Assembly (NCBI GenBank): GCA_030272155.1
Contig: CP126200.1
Span: forward strand, 5,282,001-5,346,000
Length of the DNA stretch: 64,000 nt
Direction of reading: 5' to 3'
DNA from: Tetradesmus obliquus
Taxonomy: Eukaryota; Chlorophyta; Chlorophyceae; Sphaeropleales; Scenedesmaceae
The notes under the pieces are model-generated. The model worked only from the letters and a program-made list of their open reading frames with translations. It was not told where the DNA came from and ran no database searches. The position numbers and the translations under genes are program-made. Below, piece after piece: positions 50,478 through 62,200 of this stretch; positions within the stretch are counted from its first letter, which is position 1, and each line of letters begins with the position of its first letter.

Positions 50478-53400
50478 GCTGCTGCAGGTGCAAGCCCAGC
50501 GTGGTGCACATCGCGTCGCTGGGCGGCCCTGGCGGCTCCTACTCGCCCCTGCAGCTGGACCCGGAGCGGGTGCCGCTGGGCATGGGCAGCGGTTTCATGT
50601 GGGACAGCGAGGTGCGGGTGAAACGCTTGGGTTGCTACAGCAACAGCAGCAACTGGTGTTGGCGTGGGACATGTTGATGAACTTAAGAGTGGAATCCCTC
50701 TCCGCAGCTGGACAGGTGTGCTGAAACGTTGAATGGCAGCGATACTAGCAACAGAAACACCAGCAGTGGTTGCATTGATGGAGGTTTGGGGTGCCTGTGG
50801 GGCAGTGCTCTTGGGCATGGCCAGCAGCTCTGTGTGGCGACAGCAAGGTGCGCGCAGCAATGCATCAAACATCAGTTGTCAAGGACATAGTCACCTGCCT
50901 GTTGCTCCGTGCGGCTGGTACGTCTGCGTCTGAATGAGTGTTGCCCAACAAACAGAACCAATCCACTGCTTGCAGCGCTGTCACCCTATCACCTGGCTGC
51001 GCTTCACCCGCAGGGCCACATTGTGACCAACTACCACGTGATCCAGCACGCGCGCGCAGCGCAGGTCACGCTCGCCAACAACCGCAAGTTTGAGGCCAGC
51101 CTGCGCGGCTATGAGGCCGATAAGGACCTGGCAGTGCTCAAGATTGATGCGCGGCCGGGGGAGCTGGTGCCGATCCAACTTGGCGTGTCGAGCAGGCTGG
51201 TGGTGGGGCAGCGCGTGTTTGCAATAGGTGAGTCTGGGACTGGCACGCGCTGGTGTGTGCACTGGAAAGTGGGTTGGTGCATGTGGCTGTCGCTGCATGC
51301 AAAACTGCGCTAGACCCAAGCTGCTGTCTGCCAGCACCAAGTTCCATCTGCCAATTGTGCTGCCGCCTGACAGGCAACCCCTTTGGGCTGAACCACATGC
51401 ATTTACGCTGTTCATGCTCTTGTTGCTGATCTGCTGCTTGTGGCTGCCGCTTGACAGGCAACCCCTTTGGCCTTGACCACACGCTGACGGCCGGCATCGT
51501 GAGCGGGCTGGGGCGCGAGATGCAGAGCGTGACCGGCAACATCATCCGCGACGTGGTGCAGGTGACCAGCAGCACCCCCGCATGCTGACACAGAGGGTTG
51601 CAGTTTGCTGGCCCAGAGGGATTGCAGTTTAGTGGCCCAGCCCTTCGCTTGCATTGGCACAGATCGTGATACTCCGCGCATGCTGCCGAGACTGGTGGCG
51701 GGGCCTGGGTGGTCTACTGTACACTACTAGAGGCAACCATCACACATATGTCGCCGTCCTGTGGCAGCACTGTGTCCAAACAAAAACCGACTCTCACAGG
51801 CTCACAAACTACTGTTCTGTTGAACTCGCTGTCCATGGCACCATGCAGACCGATGCGGGCATCAACCCCGGCAACAGCGGCGGCCCACTGCTGGACAGCC
51901 GGGGGCGGCTGGTGGGCGTCAACACGGCCGCCACGCGCCACCCAATGACGGTGGCGGGCTTTGGGCTGGCAGTGCCCTCAGACACAGTCAGGTGGGCGGC
52001 GGCTGGTTCAAACATATTCAAAAATCGGTTGTGTTCTGACTTTGTTTGGGCTGTGAGCAACGCACACTGCAATGGCCTGGGGGCACTGTGCAGTGTGCTT
52101 CTTGTTCCTTGCCGTGCTTGCGGGTTTCCAGTAACCTCTGCGTTGATGGCTGTGTGTCTGCTAGCAAAAGGTTGATGGGGAAGCCGATACCGCCGGCGGG
52201 CTTCTGCTGCTCAGGCCCCCTGATACCGTACGGTGCGTGCTGTGCGTCGTTGTATGGCTTCATTAAGTCAGACGTTGAGCCTTGCGTTCCAGGAAGCTGT
52301 CTGTGTGGCTGCTGGCCCGACTTTTGCTCCGGGGCGGCTACTGCTAGTGAGAGCTTGAAGAGCCACTGCTGCATGCTGGGCTGCCACAGGTTCGAGGTGA
52401 AACGGCTCATCTGCTCCGGCTCTGTGATCAAGCCAGCACCAATGGCACGTGCGATGCATTTGTTACTTCACAGCCATTGATTTGTTCCTTGCTGCGCACC
52501 GCCGTGCCTTTTCACGGGCGCGTGGTGAACCAGCTCACCGCCTCTGCCGCGTGATCAAGCCAGCTCAACAAAACTCGTATCAACCAACCGGTATCCACTT
52601 GACTGCTGTTTCCATGCTGCCGCTGTCCTGCCGCAGGTGCGTGGTGAACCGGATGATCCGCTACAGTCATTTGACCAAGCCAGCTCCAACGGCACCCGTA
52701 CCAAAGTAACATATAACGGCATTATAACTATTGCCGTGATGCTGCTGCCCTGCCGCAGGCGCGTGGTGAACCAGCTCATTCGGTATGGCCGCGTGATCAA
52801 GCCTGGGCTGGGCCTGGCGCTGATGCACGCCAGCCACAGCAGGCAGCTGCTGGGCGCGCAGCCTGGTGAGCACAGCGGTAGCAGCAGCAGCAGCGGCAGC
52901 AGCAGCAGCAGCCGGGAGGAGGCAGCAAGGCACGCGTATAAACAACCATGCACAGACGCCGTGCAATGCTGCTGCGGTGGCACTTTTAGATGGTTACCCT
53001 GTTTCCCTCTTTTTGTCTGCAGCCGTCTCACGTGCTGTGCCAAACTCGCTGCTGACCTGCCGTCCTGGCTGAGCCTCTTCCCTATCTGTGCACTGTTGCC
53101 CAGCCGAGGCTGCGTCTCTCGAACTTGCTGTCGACTTGACATCAGTGCTGAACATTTTGCCTGCTTTGTGGCTGTTCCCGCAGGCGCGGTGGTGTATGCA
53201 GTGACGCCCGGCTCCGGCGCAGCGCAGGCCGGCCTGATGGGGGCGCGCGTGGACGAGCACAACAACGTGTACCTGGGCGACGTGATTGTCAAGGTGGCGG
53301 GACAGCCCGTGGCATCTGCAGAAGACCTGATCAGCGTGGTGGAACAATTTGCCCTGGGAGACCAGGTGCCCCTGACGCTGCACCGGTGAGACGCCCTGGG

Positions 53401-53941
53401 TTTGAAGAGGAAAGGATACAGTTGATTGGCATTGAGCGTATCCGTCGAGCAACAGTGAAGCAATACAGTGCGGGGAAGTTTGCACAAGACAGAAGTTCCC
53501 TGATCAGCGTGGTGGAACAGTTTGCCCTGGGGGACCAGGTGCCACTCACACTGCACAGGTGAGACGCCCTGGGTTTGAAGTGTAAACCACCGCAACCCAG
53601 CACAGCTGAGTGGGACTGTGACAGGCTCCCAGCTGGTGCCTTAGATCTGTAGTCAAATGGCACGATAACAGCAGCTGGTGTGCTGCCGCCTTGTTGTGTG
53701 AGACCCAGCAGTAGTTGCTTCTGACGCTTTCACTGCTGCTGCGCCGCGCCATGGTGCACACTGCGGCGGGCCCGTGTCATCCTGTCAATTTTGTCTTTTT
53801 GGCTGCAGGTACAACAGCCAGACGCCACTGGAGCGTACCTTCCAGGTGGCTGAGGTGATGGTGCCGCTCACGCAGGAGCGGCCGCCGCCAGCAGCAACAG
53901 CAGCAGCAGCGAGCAGGCAGGCAGGCGGCTGGGGGCGCTGA
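49128..53941 (+). CDS. Deg/HtrA-type serine protease with PDZ domain, organelle-targeted
   Basis: Nine exons join in phase: 49128-49471, 49829-50218, 50488-50611, 51014-51227, 51458-51561, 51849-51991, 52759-52865, 53184-53385 and 53809-53941, giving 586 residues. The start [20 protein letters not shown] is an Arg/Ala/Ser-rich organelle presequence. The catalytic triad is complete: His in TNYHV (~294), Asp in KDLAVLKI (~324) and Ser in [10 protein letters not shown] (~402). [12 protein letters not shown] and NPFGLDH are trypsin-fold hallmarks of Deg proteases. The PDZ domain (~450-545) contains [14 protein letters not shown] and [13 protein letters not shown]. Residues ~160-215 are long Ser runs encoded by AGC repeats. 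Deg proteases degrade damaged proteins in the chloroplast or mitochondrion. Copies of exon edges occur in at least four introns. Confidence 0.93.
49574..49602 (+). repeat. copy of Deg exon-1 end plus donor
   Basis: AGGGGCTGCCTGGAGAGGTG copies 49455-49474, with an intact GT donor. Confidence 0.8.
49922..49978 (+). repeat. (CAG)19 run inside Deg protease exon 2, encoding poly-Ser
   Basis: Nineteen CAG units read in the AGC frame as serine. It is one of the clearest exonic triplet expansions here. Confidence 0.95.
51361..51393 (+). repeat. copy of Deg exon-5 acceptor and start
   Basis: TGCCGCCTGACAGGCAACCC then CTTTGGGCTGA copies 51446-51473. The CAG acceptor and the coding start for NPFGL are intact. 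Confidence 0.88.
52383..52790 (+). repeat. four copies of the Deg exon-7 acceptor edge
   Basis: Segments coding [15 protein letters not shown] occur at about 52383 (diverged), 52519, 52635 and 52759 (real). At least the third copy keeps TGCCGCAG as acceptor. Unit length is about 120-135 bp. Confidence 0.88.
53491..53580 (+). repeat. 90-bp copy of Deg exon-8 end plus donor
   Basis: Near-identical to 53318-53408, coding [20 protein letters not shown], and extending past the donor into GTGAGACGCCCTGGGTTTGA. The copied donor is intact. High identity in both coding and intron parts indicates a recent duplication. Confidence 0.93.
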
Positions 53942-56900
53942 GGGGCTGCTAGTCTGCATCACCAGTTGCGTCGTTACGTCACCTTTAAATGCTAGGGTTA
54001 CTGCACAGTTACGGCCAGCGGCTGGGGGCGCTGAGGTTCACTGCACAGTGTACTGCATCAGTCTACTCCAGGGCCGGTGTCCCGGATACTTCTTGGGAAA
54101 GTGATGGGAGCTCAGCTCCCGGTGGCTCTGAGGCCTGGGTCGTGATAACTGATCATGATAGTTTAGAATTAAGCTACCATAGTGTTGGTTGCCAGCTGGC
54201 GGAAGCCAAGGCCATGGCAGGCTGACTCAGCGTGACGCAGTCTTTGTGGGCACCCTAACTTTGGGCACCCAGACTTTGAGTTTTTCTTGTTGAGTCCTGG
54301 CGCTCCCTAGAGACGCCTTCACCGTTGCAACAAGGAAGCACCTGGTTACATGCGTCTCAGACTACCTGCTAGAAGCCAGTTTCGACACACAATGTCTGTG
54401 ATCATCACAGTGCAACCCTTCAGAAAGCTGCCAGGCCACAGACGCTACTCTACAGGAACCAGCAGCCACTCGGCGGCAGCACGCAGAACATGACCAGTGC
54501 ATGGCAAACACTTGATGCAGTCACCAGCCGATAGCTGGTGACAATATAAGGTGAGGTTTTGAAGTCAGTTCAGCAATAGTAACACCACGCACAGGCAATC
54601 CTCCACAACACCACTGCATCAGGAAGTGCGGCAGCTGCAGCAAGCACAGCATGCCATGCACGAGACTTGCGGGGCAGCTGCAGACGCTCCAGCACAGCAC
54701 CACAGCACGAAAAGCGAGCAGCAGGCACTCCAGTGTCCCGTATCCTGCGCTCGCACACATGCCGTGTACGGTCCTTCCCGCAAGCAGTGCGAGTGCTGCA
54801 GGTGCATGCCACCACCCTTCTGCAAAGCGTGCTGAGGTGTGCGCCATTCAACCAAGAAGCACGGAAGAGAAAATGCATTCATTTGATGCCAGTAGGCAAC
54901 CAGGGCTGCCAACGCAGTACCACACAGTCTATGGACGCAGCCCCACCCAATTTTATCAGGCCAATACTACTGCAGTTGCTGTGCTGTTGTGTCAAAAGTC
55001 TCAATGCTCAGCAGCCACGTCACCTGTTGGCTTTGGAGCAACCTCGGCCACATCAGTTCAACATCATACTAATAAGGCGCAGTTTGCGCAGAGCTGGCAC
55101 CTGTCGTTCAAGAGGTGCACCGGCAGCCAGTATCTGATGCTGAATGCACAACACAAGCGCGCCCCACAGGTGCCTCCCAGCCTCACCACCAGCAGCGACC
55201 GCATGCACAAGACAAGCACGCCACAGGTGCGGCGGTGGCAACATGTAACACCAGTTCTGCGGACCGTCCTCGCTGCCAGACGCTGCCGGACGCGTGCAAT
55301 TGAATGCCATGCAAAATTGCAAAACTTTGCAAAACCGCGCTAGACCCGCGCTGCTCCGACGTGACTTCTGCTGTTGAGTGCATTGAGATGCTGCCCCAAG
55401 ACGCACAGATCTGCGTCACGTGCATACATCTGTACACAACAAACCGCTTCCCACCCCTTCCATCCGGTATCCCCATCTCCCTCCACCACCCGTGGCCAAA
55501 TGTAGGTCAAGAGGGTGCTGAGCAGCAATACTGGACATGAAACACACACAAGAAACATCGCTGATGCTAGTATTATGGTGTTATGCGAGATAGAACGCAC
55601 CAAACAGCCTGGGCTTGCATGGTCCATGTAGCGTTGGCATGACGAGTTCATCTCAATGGACCAACTTTGCTACAGCCGCAACTGTCAACAATGTTTGAAT
55701 GGCATGTTGTGACATCAGAAATGCATGCACAGCGCGCCGTACATATGACGCTGCAGCCACGCAAACAGCACACAATCCCGGCTCCATGTTTTGACTGAGT
55801 GCTGTCTCACCAGATCTGCGCCAGCACGAACAAAGCTCAAACATGTGTTGAATGCATGCACGCTCCAAAACTGTCGGCTGCAGCAGCGGCAGCAAGCCTG
55901 TCCGCGGCGCCTTGCTTGTGTGCCGACACACAGCAGCCTCCACCGCAGCAATCAAAAGGCTGCCGGACACCTGGCATAGGAAGCTTGGCCACGCCCGCAG
56001 CACTGACAGCATCATGCATTGGCGTCACCCAGCAGAACAGCTGCCTGGTGTTGTATCAGCACTGTACGCAGTGCGTCATGCCAGCACAGCACTGCGTGCT
56101 GACACGCTGCATACGGCAAACACTACAGGGCACCAAGTGCAACACTATGCGGCACCAAGTGCAGTGTAACCAGCAGCACCAGCACAAGATAGCGGACAGG
56201 GGAAGCGTTGCACCACAGTCGGCACAGCGCACGGCGCACACGGCGGAGGTTCCTGCCTGCAGTGACACATCAGCAACAGAGCTGCAGCGTTAGAAGCTGC
56301 ACACTGCATGCACCCGCTTGATGCTCAACTGCCCCGACATACACACCATGCTGCGCGCCCACCTGATATAACCATCGAAAGCATTGCCGCCAATCAGCAA
56401 TCGCAACTCCACCACTTGGCTAGCCCCACATTGTGCCAAATGTGCCGCAGACCAGTCAGCGGAAGCCTTGTTGGGTGCGATGCCGCTGCAGTGTGGCTCC
56501 ATGCACACTAGGAGTCCACAGCTAGGGCGTGCGCAACTGACACAATGCTGCACACCCTCGTGCCCCTATCCTAATACTGTGCATGCGCTGCTGCTGCCAC
56601 TGCCAGCAACAGCAGCGCAATGCACGACGCACGCCAACAATGCACATCCGCTCCGACATTTGCTGCCTCTCTCAGCCAACAACAGGGCGCATGCCTCTGC
56701 GGTTGTTGTGCACGCTCACTCAGTCAGGAACAGCTCTGAGCGTGAGGCCACACATTACCTCCAGCTGCCGCGTGGTCCCTGCCCCACATCACCCACACCC
56801 AACCAACCCCACCCCCAGAACAAGCAGGCGGTCTGTCGCATTGTGTGTGTCAGGCGGTAGAAGGCGCTGGGTGTGCAGTGGCAGCTACTGAGACGCTTTA

Positions 56901-59293
56901 CGTGTGCACATCGCACAAAAGAAAGAAGACAAACAGCAGGCAGCAGCATTTTGAGCCCCTTGCTGGTGACTCCCCACGCAAATACCCCGGATGCAGCTCG
57001 GCAGACCTTTGCTGATGTAACCATGGGCTGTTGGACCATCACCGACCTTGCAATGCGCATAGTAATAGTAATTCGGGCATGTCATAGAACAGAACCTCTG
57101 ATGAAACCATCATGCTGGGTGCGGTTGCTGGCAGCAGCAGCAGCAGCCAAGCCAGCCGGCCCCCGCACCCCGCCTAGTGCAATAGCAAAGAAGGCTGCTA
57201 TTCAAAACAAGCTCCCTAGCACAGGCATGTCATGTGGCTGTGAAACAATGACACCGCCACAATCACACCAGCGAGAAGAATGACTGCCTGACCTGCGGCT
57301 GCATGCACCACTCAACCTGAGTCTCAGCACTGGCTGTCACTGTGGCTGGGTGCAGGGGGTCAAAGAATCTGCTGCAACAGATGCGTCGCAGGCCCGCTGC
57401 CTAGCTGAGCATCTGGCAGCTGCTGCTGAAAAAAAGGAGCGCTCAAAACGCTTTGTGCTGCCAACAAGCACTGTGCGGTGTGAAGATGCACTTCCTGCAG
57501 ATAGCATTTTGCAAGCCGCGGAACGCCATGTCGAACACACCAGTCTCAACCATGCCAGGTTGGTTCTGCCTGCTTCAATACCGACTCTGGAACCAGTAAC
57601 CGCCACAGCACACCAACATGCATAGCATCCTGCTTCACCAACCGGCATAGCGCAAGCACCGGCTGCGCGTGCAGCAGGCATGACAATCACCTTGCAGTGT
57701 GTGAACAGCCTACTTTCGAATGCTTAACAACAGGCAGGTATTGATTCAATCTCTACTCCTCAGCATACACAGGTGATACACTGAAAGTGCAGCACACACA
57801 AGTACCTAATACAGCAGGTCTACACCGACTATTGATTCCTCTACACCTCATGGCAGTGCGCACTTTGCGGCAACCACACACGAGTGTGTGTTTGATGCCC
57901 AAGTGCAACCCATCTGTCAACACACGGCAATGACAGCACCAATAGCAACACGGCAGCAGCTGCAGCTGCAGCTGCGTTGCCTGGTGCTCTGCCTGGCCGC
58001 CGGCTGACTGGTGCAGAACCGGCAGCCGAGCGTGCATGCCTGCTGTGGTGTTGCTGTAAACTATCCTGCAAACAATGCAACACTTCGCAGCCTGCTGCGC
58101 AAGCCTGCGTGGCCAGCAGGCCTTGGTGAAGACGCTGAAAATGGATGCTAGGTGCCCAAGAGGAGCTCGCAGCCCCTGGGGGGCTGTAATCTGTCAGAAT
58201 CAAAGCAGTGCTCTGCACGCAGTGTGCGTGCATGCAGCACACACGTCACGCAGCTACGTGTGCTGTGATGCGCTGCGCACAGCAGCCGGGACTGAGCAGC
58301 AGGCGGGGCCAAATACGCAGGCACATGCAGTAGCAGCCACAGAGTATAACACTCGGGAGCATGCAGGCGGACGCAGCAATGCACAGCAGCCAGCCAGCCA
58401 GGCACTGGGCTGCAGCGCATGGCAGCGTTGCCAAAGCCAGCAAGACAGGTGCATGCTCCATCACTGACTAGCAAGCAGTAAGAATGCTACACAACGTGCA
58501 CCACGCAGCAGACCTCTTGCTGTGTGCTGCACAGCCAGGACACAGGCACCGCAGGCAGTGCTATCAAGAGTGCCTTGCTGAGTACTGGAGGTGCCGTACT
58601 GGATGCCAACAGCGACCAAAACACAGGTTGGGTTGTCGCTTATAAGCATGGCATGCTAAGCGATGCCACGGCAAGCACACTGTGCACAAGCCACACTGGT
58701 CACACTCACAGCGCATGTCAGCACTGCGTAACATACACCACATCTGCAGTTGAGAGTATCACAGTGTATCTCAGTCCTGGATGTGCTGTAACAGCCGGCA
58801 GAAAGTGCGTGCTCACACAGCCTCTGACCTCAGCATGCAATGTGGTGGGGTTCAACTGCTGCTCATGGGTCCGGCAACCAGGAGGCAACGGTCTGCGCAC
58901 GTCGGTTGGCGAGTGCGCACCTTCAGCAATGCTCACTCAACTATCAACTTCTCAACCACTGCGTCGCCACAGTCTGACCCCAAAAATTGGAGCGCAAGCC
59001 ACAGCAGCACCAACAGCAACATCAACAAGCAAGCAACAATCCTCACCGCGGAACTGAGCCCACCTGGGGACGGTTGCAGAGGCCCTAGCTGAGCTTTTGC
59101 CTGAGCTCGCCTGCAGCACCCGGCAGCTGCTGCACGCTGCCGCCTACTTGCACGCACCAAACCGGCTGCAGTGAATCACCATTCCAGGCCATGCAGGGCA
59201 TGCGCTGCATGCAAGCTTGCACGCAGCACAGAAGCAGGCTGCAGGCACTGCAGCGCCACGCGCTTGCTGCGCCGCTGCGCGCTGCTGCTGCTG
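53942..59293. other. 5.35-kb convergent intergenic region, no gene I can defend
   Basis: It lies between the 3' ends of the Deg and ammonium-transporter genes. A copy of the Deg terminus (GGCTGGGGGCGCTGAGG) occurs at ~54018. Two stretches look mildly coding: 54080-54225 (SEAWVVITDHDSLELSYHSV) and 57356-57625. The rest is rich in GCA, CAC and AGC words but lacks long CTG runs and shows no protein family, RNA gene or transposon ends. It may hold a long non-coding RNA, a fast-evolving gene with small exons, or decayed repeats. Confidence 0.5.
57356..57625 (+). CDS. possible coding exon, unknown protein
   Basis: After a GGGTGCAG acceptor-like site, an open frame of ~88 codons reads GVKESAATDASQARCLAEHL, then EKKERSKRFVLPTS, and ends in a stop. 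Its charged, non-repetitive composition differs from the surrounding shadow frames. No start exon, domain or homologous family is recognised. It could be the last exon of an unrecognised gene or chance. Confidence 0.25.
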   Translation, partial: GVKESAATDASQARCLAEHLAAAAEKKERSKRFVLPTSTVRCEDALPADSILQAAERHVEHTSLNHARLVLPASIPTLEPVTATAHQHA

Positions 59294-62200
59294 CTACTGC
59301 AGCATCCTGCGGCCGGCTGAGGCTGCATTCTGGCCGCCGCCTGCTGACAGAAAGGAGTTGGCTGCAAACTCTGGGTAGGCTGGCCCGCCTGCGGCACACA
59401 GCAGCAGCAGCAGCAGCAGCACCAGTGAGCAGGCATCCCAGTGATGTCAAGCAGATGAAGGGGCATGTGCAAGGCTGCCAGCAGCGCACAAACGCACACG
59501 CACGCAAGCACGCTGTCGCTGCACACGCAGCTCGCCACAGGACGGCGCAAGCCAGCCACTGCTGCTGCTGCTGCTGTCCTCACCGTGGTCCATGTTGTCA
59601 ATGCCCGCCAGCTCCGTGACCTGGTCCACGCGCAGCAGGCCCTTGCGAGCCAGCACCCAAAACATTATCCAAGCAGAGCCGCCAGCCACCACAATCACCA
59701 GCACCACGCCTGCGGCAGCAGGACAACATACATAAGGGCAGCACGTTGAGGATGTGCATGTGCAAGTCGGACGGTGAGCGATGCAGCAGTGCACAAGCAG
59801 GTGCTACACCCTACCAACACAGCCTGCTGCTTGCTGCGATGCGCTGCCAGCACACGTGCCGACGACATGCCTGCTGTGATTCGCTGAAAGAGGAAGCCTC
59901 ATCTGCTGCACCGCACTCACCCATCAGCTGCAGGCCCAGCTGCAGCCATCCCGTGCTGCTATAAAACACGCCGCCGCAGGGACTCCCAGTCAGCGCCAGC
60001 ACGTGCTCCGGCTTCGCCACAAACGCCAGCATGAGCGTGCCCAGCAGCCCGTTCCCTAAATGCACCGCGCTGCTGTCAAGCGGGTCGTCGATGCCGCAGC
60101 GCAGCAGCAGCGTGGAGACGCCGGTGTAGATGGCGCCTGCGATGCCGCTGCAGACCACTGCCGCCCAGGGGTCTACGAAGCCGCACATGCAGGTGACCGT
60201 CACGAGCCCTGACAGCACGCCGTTGCAGCAGATGCGCAGGTCGTACGTGCCTGCGGGTGTGACACACACGGAGCGGACACCAGGGCCAGGAGACATGTGT
60301 GAGCGGGTGCAAGCGGAGGTGCAACCAGCAACAGTCAAACTAGACGCAACTTCAGCCCGTATGCTGCCTTGCAATGTCAGGGTGTGCCCATGCACAGGCA
60401 GTGGACACGTAACGAGGTGTGCTGCTGTGCTGCTGCCATGAGTTCGTTGCAGTACTGCTGAGGCATTGACGCTGCGCGCATGCGCATGCTGAGTGTGTTA
60501 CGAGCAGTGATGAAAGCATTGTCAAGGCTGGTCTTATACAACGTCACGCTCACCTGAAAAGATGGCTGCCACCAGCAGCGCAGTCAGGCCCCCTGAAGCT
60601 CCTCCCAACGCCGTGTTCATGCTGGTGCGCTGCACCACCTCCGCTGACGCAATGTTGGCCATGTTTGAGTCCCACCCCGGCATCGTATTGCCAGACACAT
60701 ACATGTACACGCTGCCGTTGTTGAAGCCAAACCAGCCAAACCACAGCATGAACGTGCCCAGCGTCACAAACGCCATGTCATGCCCTGGCATGGGCTTGGG
60801 TACAAAGTGCGACATGCCGCAGCGCCCAGGCCTGCGCCGCCGCCGCCGCGCATGTTGCATAGCTGTTGCCATGCTCGTGTTGCGAGCTGAGGCAGACGCA
60901 GCAGATGCCACGCGCAGCGCTGCTCCAGACGCCGTGGCAAACTTCTGCCGGATCAAGTTTGCAACGCCGCTTGCTGCGGTGCTGCCTGCTGCAGCAGCGC
61001 CTGCGGCTGCTGCCCCTGCTGCTGCTCCATCTCGCGCGGATGCTGGCACAGCGTCCACGGCAAACCTGCTTGGTGCGTGGGCACCAGCAGCTGCTGGTGC
61101 ACCAGCTGCTGCTGCTTTGTGCGCCGCGATGCCCGAGCAGATCACTGGGCTGTCCGAGAATGCCGTGGAGCCGCCGTCATGCGCTGCCAGCCGCGCGCCT
61201 GCAGGCCAGCCCGGGAAGCTGCCGCCGCTGCTGACTGGCTCCTCTGCTGCCCATGCTGCTGAGATGACGGGCAGTGGGCTGCTGTTGCCAGTGCCGGTGC
61301 TGTGTGCATCGCCGCCACCGGTTGCCGGCGTGGCAACTGCCGGCAGCGCCTGGTGGCCCAGCCCCATCAAGCCAGCCCCTGGCTCACCCAGCCGGTGCCC
61401 GCCGCACCCTGCTGCTGCTGCTGCTGCTGCTGCCGAGCCGCCGGCAGTGTCCCACGACACGCGGCTGCCGCCTACTGCTGCTGCTGCCGACGTCTCATAC
61501 GCGTGCCGGCTGCTGCCTGCTGCCGGGCCCGGGTCCTGCTGCTGCTCCTCATCCTCGTCATCCTCATCCTCTGATGCTGCCAGCTCAAAGCGTCCCAGCC
61601 TGGGGCCACACTGCCAGGCACCCATGAGCCCAAACAGGCCGCCCAGCATGTGCACCACCATGCCACCTGCGCAGCAGCAACAGCAGCAGCAGGCACAGTT
61701 AGCATTCCGGCATGTTTTGTGTAGAGCGCACAAATGGTGAGCTGCCCTCTACCATGTTTGCAGCAGCTTTCCAACTCTGTCCTAGATGCCGATAGGCTTG
61801 CACCCTCAAGCAAGCACATGTTACAACACTGTACCAAAGTCACAGCTGCTGCCACCCTGGCACGATAAGCATTAGACAGCTGCCACTAAACGTCTCCAAC
61901 TGCTAACTGCTTCTGCTGCTGCCCAGAACACAATTCTACATACTGCAGCAGCGGCAGCAGCACAGCGCACCTGCAAAATCCAGCACTTGGCATTCGCCAA
62001 TGTTGCTCATCCAGCCGTATGGCGACCACAGCCAGTGCACCAACAGGGGGTGCACTACGCCTGAGATCAGCAGCGTTGCCACTGGGTAAGCAGACAGCGC
62101 CGTGCGCTCTGCTAGGCAGCCGCTGATGATGGTGCATGAGGCGATGCAGAACGTCCAGCTGAAAAACCACGGCCGCGTTGACTTGTCAAATGTCGAGCCA

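Noticed and set aside
54651..55343. 230-codon plus-strand frame in the 5-kb gap
   Set aside because: Composition is that of a random frame (high Ser, Arg, Cys, His; no motif), with similar-length frames in other phases. No splice or start context supports it.
60562..61740. 392-codon open frame on the plus strand
   Set aside because: It is the antisense shadow of the ammonium transporter insertion exon, caused by GC-rich, stop-poor sequence. The minus strand carries the conserved AMT motifs.
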